A stretch of 57,492 bases of DNA, taken from the NCBI GenBank assembly GCA_002683685.1, contig NYTV01000086.1:1-57492 (forward strand), given 5' to 3'. The first letter of the stretch is position 1. Every line of letters begins with the position of its first letter. Source of the stretch: Paracoccaceae bacterium (lineage in GTDB: Bacteria; Pseudomonadota; Alphaproteobacteria; Rhodobacterales; Rhodobacteraceae). This document shows positions 35,922 to 44,643 of the stretch, one piece after another. A program made the position numbers and the translations under genes. The notes beneath the pieces are model-generated. The model ran no database searches. It saw only the letters and a list, made by a program, of their open reading frames with translations, and was not told the DNA's origin.

Positions 35922-36613
35922 GTCTCTTTTGTCCAAAGGGCATCAGATCCTAAAGCGGCGATGAATGAATCATGCGCCGCTTTTTCTGTCTCTGAGAGCC
36001 TGGATGGCAGGGCTTTTGGCCGGGGCGCGGGGCGCCAATCAGAAGATGGGGTACCATCCGCCGATGTTTTGACCTCTGGGCCAGATAAAACCAAATCTGG
36101 CTGGCGACCACCCACCAGCTCCAAATAGACCTCGGCTAAGATTTCGGAATCAAGCAATGCCCCGTGCAGTGTTCGAGAAGAGTTATCAATACCAAACCTT
36201 CGGCACAAAGCATCCAGTGAGGCTGGAGAGCCAGGAAATTTGCGACGGGCAATCGCAAGAGTGTCAATTGCTTGATGATTGGGTAAGGCTGGCCGATTTA
36301 CCCACTTTAGCTCTGCATTTAAAAATTTCATGTCAAAAGAAGCGTTATGTATGACAAGCTTTGAATCTTTAATAAAATCAATGAATTCTTGTGCGATGTC
36401 TTTGAACAGTGGTTTATTTGATAAAAATTCTTCGCTCAATCCGTGCACATTAAACGCAGCTTCCGGCATGTTGCGTTCTGGGTTGATATATTGGTGATAG
36501 GTTCGGCCGGTCGGCAAGTGATTGAACAGTTCTACTGCTCCAATCTCAACAATCCGATCCCCTTCACTCGGCTCAAACCCCGTGGTTTCTGTATCCAAGA
36601 CAATTTCACGCAT
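35918..36613 (-). CDS. dnaQ: DNA polymerase III epsilon subunit (proofreading exonuclease)
   Basis: 3'-5' proofreading exonuclease of the replicative polymerase, 231 residues. ExoI is [26 protein letters not shown], ExoII lies in [16 protein letters not shown], and ExoIII appears as [20 protein letters not shown]; the C-terminal tail after about 190 should bind the alpha subunit. It overlaps coaE by 8 bases, so coaE-dnaQ are coupled, and is oriented away from the adjacent origin. Confidence 0.96.
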   Translation of the reverse strand: MREIVLDTETTGFEPSEGDRIVEIGAVELFNHLPTGRTYHQYINPERNMPEAAFNVHGLSEEFLSNKPLFKDIAQEFIDFIKDSKLVIHNASFDMKFLNAELKWVNRPALPNHQAIDTLAIARRKFPGSPASLDALCRRFGIDNSSRTLHGALLDSEILAEVYLELVGGRQPDLVLSGPEVKTSADGTPSSDWRPAPRPKALPSRLSETEKAAHDSFIAALGSDALWTKET

Positions 36614-37199
36614 TTTGTTGCCTTTTTTTGATATCTTCTAAAATAGCATCGACCGCCTGAGCTGCTGTTTCAAGACTGGTTGTGTCAATTATGTAATCTG
36701 CCTCTGCGGCTTTTTTTTCGGCCGGCCATTGTTTGGATCGGATCATCTCAAAATGCTCTTCCGTCATCCCTGGTCGTGCCAAAACACGGGATTTTTGCGC
36801 CTCAAAACTCGACATTACACATGCCACGGCATCAAAATCAGTTTGTGAATTGAGCTCAAACAACAAGGGGATGTCAAATACCAAGATAGACTTTGGATTA
36901 TTCGCAGTAAATGCGTGTCGGTCTTGTTTAACAAGCGGGTGAATGATCGCTTCTAGCTTTGGCAAGAGGCTGGCATCTTGTGAAATAAGTGCACGGAGCT
37001 TTGCGCGATCCACCGCTCCTTGAAGCACGGCGTCGGAGGCAATCTTCGCAATACCAGCCACAGCCGTGCCGTTTTTGCTATAGGCGCGGTGAACAGTGCT
37101 GTCGGCGTCCCAAATTTTGCACCCGCGGTCTGCGAATAACTGGGCAGTTGTTGATTTGCCCATGCCGATAGATCCGGTCAATCCCAATAAAAAACTCAT
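36606..37199 (-). CDS. coaE: Dephospho-CoA kinase
   Basis: Last step of coenzyme A synthesis, phosphorylating the 3'-hydroxyl of dephospho-CoA. The protein has 197 residues from ATG 37199, which overlaps the aroE-domain stop as ATGA. Walker A is [20 protein letters not shown], followed by [13 protein letters not shown], the [13 protein letters not shown] motif and [11 protein letters not shown]. An upstream in-frame start at 37253 would read through the end of the fusion gene and is rejected. Confidence 0.95.
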   Translation of the reverse strand: MSFLLGLTGSIGMGKSTTAQLFADRGCKIWDADSTVHRAYSKNGTAVAGIAKIASDAVLQGAVDRAKLRALISQDASLLPKLEAIIHPLVKQDRHAFTANNPKSILVFDIPLLFELNSQTDFDAVACVMSSFEAQKSRVLARPGMTEEHFEMIRSKQWPAEKKAAEADYIIDTTSLETAAQAVDAILEDIKKRQQNA

Positions 37200-38611
37200 G
37201 TGAGCATCAACGCCTCTAGCTCTTGGTCCACCTCGGGCCGGGTGCCAAACCAAGCTTCAAAACCAGGCACAGCTTGATGCAATAACATGCCAATTCCACC
37301 CACCACCTCACATCCACGCGCACGCGCGTCTTTTAAGAGCTGGGTTTCTGAGGGCGCGTAAATGAGATCTGTTACGAGTGCATGCGGATTTATGTCGGTC
37401 ACGTCAAACTCTAGAGCCGCTTTGCCCATCATACCAAGAGAGGTGCTGTTCACCACGGTGAACACCTCTGATAAAACATCTTCTTTATCCTGCCAATCAA
37501 TCACTTCAATAAGATCAGATATTTCAGCGGCCAGGTCATCAGCGCGGGCACGGGTCCGATTAGAAAGATAAATTTTTGGGACGCCCGCGTCTAAAAGGGC
37601 AACCAAAATCGCCCGCGCAGCGCCACCTGCTCCCAATACCAAAGCAGGGCCAGCCTTCGGCTGCCAGGTCTCACTTTGCGTGGATAGGTTGGTTATGAAA
37701 CCGTAACCATCTGTATTATCTGCACGAATATCACCGCTGTCCGTTTTTATCAGCGTATTGGCTGCACCTATGCGTTGCGCTCTTGGACTCATGTGATCAG
37801 CGAATGCCAATGCATGTTCCTTATGCGGAATGGTGACATTAAATCCCGAAAAACCAACGTCAAACAGCATATTTAGAGTGTTATTAAAATGCGCGGAAGG
37901 AATATCTATCGCGATATAATCCCCTGATATGCCGTTTTTTTGAAGCCAATGCCCGTGCATCCGAGGTGACTTACTTTGAGCAATCGGATGACCCAAAACC
38001 GCCGCAAGTTTCGGGCTTTGGTATGGGTTATTTGTGCCGATTTGATTTAAAAATCCTGTGATTGGCCCGATAGAAAGCCCCATGATGTCAAACCAATGAC
38101 CGCGAACAGCAGAAAAGAGATCTGGCGTTCTTTCAAAGTGATAACCGCCTGCGGCGTGTCTTACCTCCTGCCAATATGCTGCAACGTAAGCGTCTATTTC
38201 AGCCGCACTCATGGGCCGCATCGACATATGGCTGATTGCGATATGTCGCCACTGAGGTTTGCAATCTTTGTAAATTACATTGGCAGTTATCAATCTATGC
38301 GTTTGTCCAGAAAGGCGAGATAGAGAGTCTTTTAGCGCTTCGCGAGAGGCGGGCTTACCAAATATTTCTCCTTCAAAAACCAATATTTGATCACAGCCAA
38401 TCACCCAACTGTCTAAATTCTTTCGAGATATTTTTAGTGCTTTATGTTCTGCTAAAGTATCGGCAATGTCGCGCGGCGCGGCCTGCTCTGCATTCAAAGA
38501 TTTCGTAATATTTTCTTCATCAATCTGTGGTGACATAAACCGAGCACTTATTCGTGCCGAGTTTAAAATGCGGCGGCGCGTGGCAGATTGAGACGCGAGG
38601 ATAAGATCCAT
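37196..38611 (-). CDS. aroE: Fusion: Maf nucleotide pyrophosphatase + shikimate dehydrogenase AroE
   Basis: One uninterrupted 471-codon frame holds two enzymes usually encoded separately. Residues 1-190 are a Maf-family nucleoside triphosphate pyrophosphatase: LILASQSATRRRIL, PQIDEENI, GCDQILVFEGEIFGKPAS, LSGQTHRLITANV. A linker of about ten residues (TNNPYQSPK) leads to shikimate dehydrogenase at 201-471: GHPIAQSKSPRMHG, NVTIPHKEHALAF with the catalytic Lys, ADNTDGYGFI, LVLGAGGAARAIL, NSTSLGM, GIGMLLHQAVPGFEAWFG. Catalytic residues of both halves look intact. The ATG at 38611 begins MDLILASQS; in-frame codons upstream lie in the oriC gap. Related bacteria have maf and aroE as adjacent genes, so a lost stop can explain the fusion. 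Confidence 0.9.
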   Translation of the reverse strand: MDLILASQSATRRRILNSARISARFMSPQIDEENITKSLNAEQAAPRDIADTLAEHKALKISRKNLDSWVIGCDQILVFEGEIFGKPASREALKDSLSRLSGQTHRLITANVIYKDCKPQWRHIAISHMSMRPMSAAEIDAYVAAYWQEVRHAAGGYHFERTPDLFSAVRGHWFDIMGLSIGPITGFLNQIGTNNPYQSPKLAAVLGHPIAQSKSPRMHGHWLQKNGISGDYIAIDIPSAHFNNTLNMLFDVGFSGFNVTIPHKEHALAFADHMSPRAQRIGAANTLIKTDSGDIRADNTDGYGFITNLSTQSETWQPKAGPALVLGAGGAARAILVALLDAGVPKIYLSNRTRARADDLAAEISDLIEVIDWQDKEDVLSEVFTVVNSTSLGMMGKAALEFDVTDINPHALVTDLIYAPSETQLLKDARARGCEVVGGIGMLLHQAVPGFEAWFGTRPEVDQELEALMLT

Positions 38612-39005
38612 GTAAGATAAACCTGTGGATATGTTTGCTGTGACCTGTGACTCAACTGTGGGGGTAATCGCGGTCTTTTGCAAATACAAGAATTCTTACT
38701 GAATTTCATTCAGATTTAGAATCTTTCAGTGAATTTGTCTTCTGTGGATATGGACAATTTTTTGCTGATGATTATTTCTCCTTTGGTATGTTTAGTGGCT
38801 TTAATCAACAGAGTTATACACATGGATATTTTTTAAAATTTTGTTTTGATATGATTTATTTTCATGTTGTGTTTTTGTTAGTGGTTTTATCCACCTGTTC
38901 ATAAATACATAGATAAAATTTGATCCACAGATTTCACCAGCACTACATCTCTCTACTAAAATCTTCTAATATTATTATAATATAAAGTGGAGAGGGTACC
39001 ATGAA
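38612..39005. other. oriC: Putative chromosomal replication origin (oriC)
   Basis: A 394-base AT-rich gap with no gene, flanked by genes running away on both sides. DnaA-box-like nonamers: TTATACACA at 38814-38822 (perfect TTATnCACA), TTATCCACC at 38887-38895, TGATCCACA at 38921-38929, and on the opposite strand TGTGGATAT at 38624-38632 and 38743-38751 (each one base off). Very AT-rich stretches at about 38823-38885 and 38955-38988 could be the unwinding element. GANTC methylation sites (CcrM type) occur at 38649 (GACTC) and 38719 (GAATC). The flanks maf/aroE-coaE-dnaQ-secB and hemJ-rho, and parS/parAB within 7 kb, match alphaproteobacterial origins. Confidence 0.82.
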
Positions 39006-39458
39006 ATGATAGATTACTTAATTGCGATATACGCATGGTTGAAAGCTGGCCATATAATTTCGGTAATTTCCTGGATGGCTGGAATTTTTTATCTGCCACG
39101 CCTTTTTGTACATCATAGCGAAAAAGTAGAGGTTCCTTCTCAGACTGATCGTTTGTTTTCTATGATGGAATCGAAATTGTTAAAGGTCATCATGACGCCT
39201 GCTATGCTTGCGACTTGGGGTTTTGGGCTGTCTTTGGCGATGATACCTGGAGTGTTAGATTGGTCAGACATCTGGCCTTGGGTTAAGCTCATTTCTATTA
39301 TAGCAATGACATGGTTTCATTTTTGGTTGGCCAAGCGGCAAAGAGATTTTGAACTGGGTGACAATCAGCTGACTGGAAAAACTTACAGAATAATGAATGA
39401 GGTGCCGACAGTCTTATTGTTGGTGATCGTTATTATGGTTGTGGTTCGTCCATTTTGA
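39006..39458 (+). CDS. hemJ: Protoporphyrinogen IX oxidase HemJ
   Basis: Membrane enzyme oxidising protoporphyrinogen IX to protoporphyrin IX in haem and chlorophyll synthesis. The 150-residue protein has four hydrophobic spans and the family's opening WLKAGHIISVISWMAGIFYLPRLFVHH, with the conserved His and Lys residues, plus WPWVKLISIIAMTWFHFWLAKRQRDFE. GGAGAGG at 38989-38995 lies 10 bases before the ATG at 39006. It is the first gene to the right of the origin candidate. Confidence 0.93.
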   Translation: MIDYLIAIYAWLKAGHIISVISWMAGIFYLPRLFVHHSEKVEVPSQTDRLFSMMESKLLKVIMTPAMLATWGFGLSLAMIPGVLDWSDIWPWVKLISIIAMTWFHFWLAKRQRDFELGDNQLTGKTYRIMNEVPTVLLLVIVIMVVVRPF

Positions 39459-39508
39459 ATAAGCCTGTAATATTTGACTCATCCTTTGCTTTTGAGTAAC
39501 GAGAGGGT

Positions 39509-39532
39509 GCGCCCGTCCGGGATCGCTTTTTC
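39509..39532 (+). terminator. Terminator-like hairpin in the rho leader
   Basis: GCG-CCCG (39509-39515) pairs with CGGG-at-CGC (39518-39526) around a two-base loop with a small bulge, followed by TTTTT and C. It may end the hemJ transcript or attenuate rho, whose leaders are often autoregulated. The tight loop makes the fold doubtful. Confidence 0.35.
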
Positions 39533-39581
39533 TTAATAACATCTGTGGTGCCTAGGGAAACCTTTGGCAGGAAGAGACTCC

Positions 39582-40853
39582 ATGACAACTAACCGTGTGA
39601 CTTTGGCCGAATTAAAGGCAAAAAGCCCAAAAGATCTGCTTTCTATGGCAGAAGAATTGGAAATTGAGAACGCCTCGACCATGCGTAAGGGCGATATGAT
39701 GTTCTCAATTTTAAAAGAGCGTGCGGAAGATGGCGCAGAGATTTCCGGCGATGGGGTCTTGGAAGTGCTTCAAGACGGTTTTGGTTTTTTGCGGTCACCT
39801 GAGGCAAATTATCTGCCGGGTCCAGACGATATTTATGTCTCACCGGAAATGATCCGGCAGTTTTCACTACGAACCGGGGATACCATTGAGGGTATCATTA
39901 AGGCGCCAGAGGATACTGAGCGTTATTTTGGTATGACTAAGGTTGAGAAGATCAACTTTGAGAATCCAGAACATGCGCGTCACAAGGTGGCATTTGAAAA
40001 CCTGACGCCGCTTTATCCAGATGAGCGGTTGAATATGGAGCTCGAAGATCCAACAACGAAGGATCGTTCGGCACGGATTATTGATTTGGTTGCGCCGATT
40101 GGTAAAGGTCAGAGATCTTTGATCGTTGCGCCGCCACGTACAGGTAAAACTGTTTTATTACAAAATATTGCCAATTCAATAGAACGAAACCATCCGGAAT
40201 GTTATTTGATTGTTCTATTGATTGATGAGCGGCCGGAAGAGGTCACCGATATGCAGCGGTCTGTGAAGGGTGAGGTTGTGAGCTCTACCTTTGATGAGCC
40301 TGCGACGCGTCACGTTGCTGTATCTGAAATGGTGATTGAAAAAGCAAAGCGTTTGGTTGAGCACAAACGTGATGTTGTCATCTTGTTGGATTCAATTACC
40401 CGATTGGGTCGGGCGTTTAACACGGTTGTGCCTTCATCAGGTAAGGTCTTGACCGGTGGTGTGGATGCGAATGCTTTACAGCGGCCAAAGCGCTTTTTTG
40501 GGGCGGCTCGAAATATCGAAGAGGGCGGCTCTTTGACCATTATTGCGACAGCTTTGATTGATACTGGCAGCCGCATGGATGAAGTTATTTTTGAGGAATT
40601 CAAAGGTACTGGCAATTCCGAAATTGTTTTGGATCGCAAAGTCGCTGACAAGCGGGTGTTCCCGGCTATGGATGTTTTGAAATCAGGTACGCGTAAGGAA
40701 GATTTGCTGGTTGATAAAGTCGATTTGCAAAAAACCTATGTGTTGAGACGGATTTTGAACCCGATGGGAACGACAGATGCGATTGAATTCTTGATTTCTA
40801 AGTTGAAACAGACGAAATCTAATTCGGAATTCTTTGATTCTATGAACACCTAA
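39582..40853 (+). CDS. rho: Transcription termination factor Rho
   Basis: Hexameric RNA-dependent ATPase that ends transcription at rut sites. From ATG 39582 (AGGAAGAG upstream) it has 423 residues; a TTG at 39564 would add six. N-terminal RNA-binding domain includes [16 protein letters not shown] and the primary-site residues; the motor has Walker [16 protein letters not shown], Walker [17 protein letters not shown], the Q-loop/R-loop [20 protein letters not shown] and [22 protein letters not shown]. Full length. Confidence 0.98.
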   Translation: MTTNRVTLAELKAKSPKDLLSMAEELEIENASTMRKGDMMFSILKERAEDGAEISGDGVLEVLQDGFGFLRSPEANYLPGPDDIYVSPEMIRQFSLRTGDTIEGIIKAPEDTERYFGMTKVEKINFENPEHARHKVAFENLTPLYPDERLNMELEDPTTKDRSARIIDLVAPIGKGQRSLIVAPPRTGKTVLLQNIANSIERNHPECYLIVLLIDERPEEVTDMQRSVKGEVVSSTFDEPATRHVAVSEMVIEKAKRLVEHKRDVVILLDSITRLGRAFNTVVPSSGKVLTGGVDANALQRPKRFFGAARNIEEGGSLTIIATALIDTGSRMDEVIFEEFKGTGNSEIVLDRKVADKRVFPAMDVLKSGTRKEDLLVDKVDLQKTYVLRRILNPMGTTDAIEFLISKLKQTKSNSEFFDSMNT

Positions 40854-40862
40854 GTGTCTGTG

Positions 40863-42149
40863 ATGGACACTATTTATGCGCAGGCAACGGCAACAGGTCG
40901 GGCAGGGGTCTCTGTTATTCGTGTATCGGGGCCCGAGGCTTTTGATATAGCAGGAGTATTTTGTGATTTGCCTGATGTGGGCCGGATTGGTTTGCGGGCG
41001 GTTCGAGGCTGTGATGGGGCGCTTATTGACCGCGCAGTTGTGCTTTGTTTTGAGAATGGCGCGAGCTTTACAGGGGAACGTGTCGTTGAGTTTCAAGTTC
41101 ACGGTGGGTTGGCCACGGTGGCACGGCTGTTGTCGGAGCTTTCGGCACAGAAGGGCTGTCGTCTGGCAGAGCCGGGAGAGTTTACCCGCCGGGCGCTTGA
41201 AAATGGTCAGCTAGATCTTAATCAGGTTGAGGCATTGTCGGACTTAATTGACGCTGAAACCGAATCCCAGCGTCAACAGGCTATTCGCGTTTTGGACGGA
41301 AGCTTTGGGGATGCTGGAGAGCGGTGGCGTGGCAAGCTTTTGCGCGCAGCGGCTCTTTTAGAGGCCAGCATCGACTTTTCGGATGAAGAAATTCCGGATG
41401 ATCTGTCTGTTGAGGTGATCTATTTGGTCGAAGAGACGCGTGCTTCTATGTCTGCTATTATGGAGCGATCTACTGTGGCGGCTAAAATTCGCACTGGTTT
41501 TACGGTTGCGATCATTGGTGCGCCAAATGTTGGTAAATCCACTTTGCTCAACTCTATTGTAGGGCGACAGGCCGCGATAACTTCAGATGTAGCTGGAACG
41601 ACGCGAGATGTCATTGAGTGTCGGGTGGATTTGCAGGGGCTTGCTGTTAGCTTCTTGGATACAGCGGGTTTGCGCGACTCTAAAGATGAGATAGAAAAAT
41701 TAGGTATTTCAAGAGCCTACGAAATGGCAGATGCTGCTGATATTCGTGTGTTTCTGATAGAAGAGGAAGGCGAGCCTCTTCCGATTACAATGCGTGATGG
41801 CGATATTGTTCGGCTGAATAAGGGAGATGAGCGCGGGCTTGATGTCGAGGCGATCTCTGGCAAAACTGGCCAAGGCGTATCAGAGCTATTGAACCTAATT
41901 GCTGAACGATTAGCGGTGAAAACGCCAACGGATGTGGTTGCTATTCGAGAACGGCAAATCACCGGGTTGCGTGCGGCGGAATTTTTTCTTGCGCGGGTTT
42001 TGACGCTTGTCCAATCTGACCCGCTGCCGTTCGAGCTTGCCAGCCAGGAGCTTTATTTTGCGCTTAGTGAATTGGATTTTGTTTTTGGTCGGATTGATAT
42101 AGAATCTGTCTTGGATGAAATCTTTTCAAGCTTTTGTTTGGGGAAGTAG
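40863..42149 (+). CDS. mnmE: tRNA modification GTPase MnmE
   Basis: With MnmG makes the 5-carboxymethylaminomethyl or related modification at wobble uridine 34. It has 428 residues: a folate-binding N-domain (DTIYAQATATGRAGVSVIRVSGP), helical domain, then the G domain with GAPNVGKSTLLNSIVGR, AGTTRD, DTAGLRD and, where NKxD is expected, RLNKGDERG. The last bases encode the conserved C-terminal FCLGK. The ATG at 40863 matches the family N-terminus; a GTG at 40854, directly after the rho stop, is possible. Runs straight on from rho and into mnmG. Confidence 0.96.
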   Translation: MDTIYAQATATGRAGVSVIRVSGPEAFDIAGVFCDLPDVGRIGLRAVRGCDGALIDRAVVLCFENGASFTGERVVEFQVHGGLATVARLLSELSAQKGCRLAEPGEFTRRALENGQLDLNQVEALSDLIDAETESQRQQAIRVLDGSFGDAGERWRGKLLRAAALLEASIDFSDEEIPDDLSVEVIYLVEETRASMSAIMERSTVAAKIRTGFTVAIIGAPNVGKSTLLNSIVGRQAAITSDVAGTTRDVIECRVDLQGLAVSFLDTAGLRDSKDEIEKLGISRAYEMADAADIRVFLIEEEGEPLPITMRDGDIVRLNKGDERGLDVEAISGKTGQGVSELLNLIAERLAVKTPTDVVAIRERQITGLRAAEFFLARVLTLVQSDPLPFELASQELYFALSELDFVFGRIDIESVLDEIFSSFCLGK

Positions 42150-42156
42150 GGGGCGC

Positions 42157-42171
42157 GTTTCACGTGAAACA
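42157..42171. promoter_or_regulatory. parS: parS site overlapping the mnmG start codon
   Basis: GTTTCACGTGAAAC is a perfect 14-bp palindrome at 42157-42170; with the following A it matches 15 of 16 bases of the parS consensus TGTTTCACGTGAAACA. ParB and ParA are encoded 2.5-4 kb to the right. The GTG in its centre is the proposed mnmG start. Confidence 0.93.
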
Positions 42172-44023
42172 TTTTGATGTTGTAATTGTAGGTGGCGGCC
42201 ACGCTGGTTGTGAAGCGCTTCATGCGGTTTGCAGGTATGGCTTGCGGGCCGCGCTTGTGACCTTGGATCAGAGCAAAGTCGGCGTGATGTCATGTAACCC
42301 GGCAATTGGGGGGCTGGGTAAGGGCCATTTGGTTCGCGAGATTGATGCTCTTGATGGGATCATGGGCACAGTGGCCGATTTGTCTGGCATTCAATTTCGT
42401 CTGCTGAATAGAAGCAAAGGTCCCGCTGTACAGGGGCCACGGACACAATCAGATCGAAAGCTGTACCTACAGGCGATACAGGCTCTTTTAGCGAAGCAAG
42501 ATTATACGCTGATCGAAGGCGAGGCGGCGGACCTAATGTCAAGTGGCGGCGCCGTGACAGGTGTTCGTTTGGCCGATGGCTCAGATATTTGTGCCCATGC
42601 GGTTATTCTGACGGCCGGGACTTTCATGCGGGGCGTCATACACATCGGCGATAAAAGAGTTTCTGCCGGCCGCATGGGAGAAAAAGCAGCTGATGTGCTG
42701 TCGCAGAAGATGGAATCTTTGGGCGTTGTATTTGGCCGATTAAAAACGGGTACACCACCCCGTCTGAATGGGGATACCATTAATTGGCGTCAATTGGAGC
42801 TTCAACCTGCGGATTCCGATCCAGTTATGTTGTCGTTTCTTTCGCAAGGACCAGCGGTGCAGCAGGTGAGCTGCGGCGTCACCCACACAAACAGCCAAAC
42901 CCATGACATTATTCGGGAGAATATTGACAGATCGGCAATGTATGGCGGGCATATAGAGGGTATTGGGCCGCGGTATTGCCCTTCTATTGAAGATAAAATA
43001 ACCCGCTTTGCCGATAAGTCGAGCCACCAAGTATTTTTGGAGCCGGAAGGGCTTACGACAAATTGCGTGTATCCCAATGGCATTTCGACGTCTTTGCCGC
43101 AAGATGTTCAAGAAGCCTATGTCAGGTCGATTGCGGGGCTGGAGAATGTTGAAATTCAACAACCGGGATATGCCATAGAATATGATTTCCTTAATCCTCA
43201 AGGCTTATCAAGTGATTTGGAATCAAGCTTGATGGGTGGATTGTTTTTGGCGGGCCAAATAAATGGAACCACTGGGTATGAGGAGGCTGCAGCCCAAGGC
43301 TTAGTTGCAGCCATTGGTGTTGCGAAGCGGCTTAAGGGTGTGTCGCCCATCACATTTGATCGTAGTACCAGCTATATTGGGGTGATGATTGATGATTTAA
43401 TAACACGCGGCGCAACTGAGCCTTATCGGATGTTTACATCACGGGCGGAGTTTCGATTAAAGCTGCGCGCTGACAACGCCGATCAGCGGTTAACCCAGCA
43501 AGGTTATACTTCCGGCCTTGTGTCTGAGTCTAGGTTTGACGCCTATCAGGAAAAGATGAAGCGTTTAGACAAGTGCCGTGCGCTGTTGTCATCAATGGCT
43601 GTTTCGCCCAACCAAGCCCGTCAGGTGGGAATAGATCTTGGTTTGGATGGGCGTCGTCGCAATGGGCATGATCTGCTTTCGATTCCCGGGGTGACGGTTT
43701 CTAAACTCTCCGGTCTGGCCCCAGGGTTAGCTGAGTGTGATACGGCGTCTTTGGATCAGGCCGCACGAGAGGCGCTCTATGTAACTTATATTGAGCGTCA
43801 GGGCCGCGATATTGATGCCTTGGCTCGGGATTTGAGCGTTAAGATTCCAAAAGGCTTTCATTACGCGGCGGTTCCTGGCCTGTCGTCTGAGCTGATTTCA
43901 AAACTAAACGCAGCGCGTCCAGAGTCGCTTGGTGCTGCTAAGAATATTGAAGGGGTGACGCCGGCAGCTTTGACGGCTGTTTTGTTAAGCATCAAGTCCC
44001 AAGGGTTGAAAAATACCGGATGA
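42164..44023 (+). CDS. mnmG: tRNA uridine-5-carboxymethylaminomethyl(34) synthesis enzyme MnmG
   Basis: FAD-dependent partner of MnmE. From GTG 42164 it has 619 residues, beginning VKHFDVVIVGGGHAGCEALHA (the FAD-binding GxGxxG type motif). Conserved blocks: MSCNPAIGGLGKGHLVREIDALDG, RTQSDRKLY, LTAGTFMRGVIHIG, GRLKTGTPPRL, GRYCPSIEDK and the C-terminal IPGVT...ALYVTYIERQ. The GTG is embedded in a parS palindrome; a TTG at 42134, inside mnmE, would add ten non-family residues. Overlaps rsmG by ATGA. Confidence 0.96.
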   Translation: MKHFDVVIVGGGHAGCEALHAVCRYGLRAALVTLDQSKVGVMSCNPAIGGLGKGHLVREIDALDGIMGTVADLSGIQFRLLNRSKGPAVQGPRTQSDRKLYLQAIQALLAKQDYTLIEGEAADLMSSGGAVTGVRLADGSDICAHAVILTAGTFMRGVIHIGDKRVSAGRMGEKAADVLSQKMESLGVVFGRLKTGTPPRLNGDTINWRQLELQPADSDPVMLSFLSQGPAVQQVSCGVTHTNSQTHDIIRENIDRSAMYGGHIEGIGPRYCPSIEDKITRFADKSSHQVFLEPEGLTTNCVYPNGISTSLPQDVQEAYVRSIAGLENVEIQQPGYAIEYDFLNPQGLSSDLESSLMGGLFLAGQINGTTGYEEAAAQGLVAAIGVAKRLKGVSPITFDRSTSYIGVMIDDLITRGATEPYRMFTSRAEFRLKLRADNADQRLTQQGYTSGLVSESRFDAYQEKMKRLDKCRALLSSMAVSPNQARQVGIDLGLDGRRRNGHDLLSIPGVTVSKLSGLAPGLAECDTASLDQAAREALYVTYIERQGRDIDALARDLSVKIPKGFHYAAVPGLSSELISKLNAARPESLGAAKNIEGVTPAALTAVLLSIKSQGLKNTG

Positions 44024-44643
44024 CGAGGCATGAAAACCTTACCAGCCTGAGTGTTTCACGTGAAACAACGGCGCAGCTCAATGAGTTCGTTGAGCTCGTT
44101 AAAAAGTGGAATCCGGTTATCAACCTGATCGCAAAGGGCAGTATTTCAAACATCTGGAGCCGTCATATTGAAGATTCGGCACAAATCATCGCACTGGCAA
44201 AGCTGTCTGATTATTGGATCGATATTGGCAGCGGTGGAGGGTTTCCCGGCATTGTTGTGGCGATTTGTTTGAAAGAAATCTCTCCCTCCACTTGCATTAT
44301 ATTGGTTGAAAGTGACCTGCGAAAGGCCGCTTTCCTTCGTCAAGCTGCAGCTACTTTAGAGCTAAACTGTGAAATTCACAGCTCTAGGATTGAATCTCTA
44401 ACCCTTGCTCGGGCCGCTACCGTTTCGGCGCGTGCTCTCGCAGCTTTGCCCAAGCTCTTAGAATATGCAGAAACTCTTGTTGAAACGGATGGCGTATGTC
44501 TGTTCATGAAGGGGCAAGGACATCAGGATGAACTTGCGGCGGCGCAAAAATCGTGGTCATTTGAGCATGACATCGTGCCGAGCCAGACAGACATTCACGC
44601 AGCGGTGTTGAAAATTAGGAATATTCGACGTGCAGCAGCCTAA
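44020..44643 (+). CDS. rsmG: 16S rRNA (guanine(527)-N7)-methyltransferase RsmG
   Basis: SAM-dependent methyltransferase modifying G527 (E. coli numbering) of 16S rRNA; formerly GidB. The 207 residues contain WNPVINLIAKGSISNIWSRHIEDSAQI, the SAM motif WIDIGSGGGFPGIVVAI, and a mid-region SARALAALPKLLEYA. Residues 11-15 (SVSRET) are encoded by a perfect parS site, a recurring feature of alphaproteobacterial rsmG. Starts ATGA over the mnmG stop and ends within the parA start region. Confidence 0.95.
   Translation: MTRHENLTSLSVSRETTAQLNEFVELVKKWNPVINLIAKGSISNIWSRHIEDSAQIIALAKLSDYWIDIGSGGGFPGIVVAICLKEISPSTCIILVESDLRKAAFLRQAAATLELNCEIHSSRIESLTLARAATVSARALAALPKLLEYAETLVETDGVCLFMKGQGHQDELAAAQKSWSFEHDIVPSQTDIHAAVLKIRNIRRAAA
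44052..44067. promoter_or_regulatory. parS: Perfect parS site inside rsmG
   Basis: TGTTTCACGTGAAACA, the exact 16-bp consensus, lies 32 bases into rsmG, in the frame that encodes VSRET. Expected ParB-CTP loading site for chromosome segregation, 5.1 kb from the oriC candidate. Confidence 0.96.

Noticed and set aside
38612..38689. Extension of the Maf-AroE frame upstream to 38689
   Set aside because: The added residues (QKTAITPTVESQV) are unlike Maf N-termini and would run through a DnaA box in the origin gap; MDLILASQS at 38611 is the family start.
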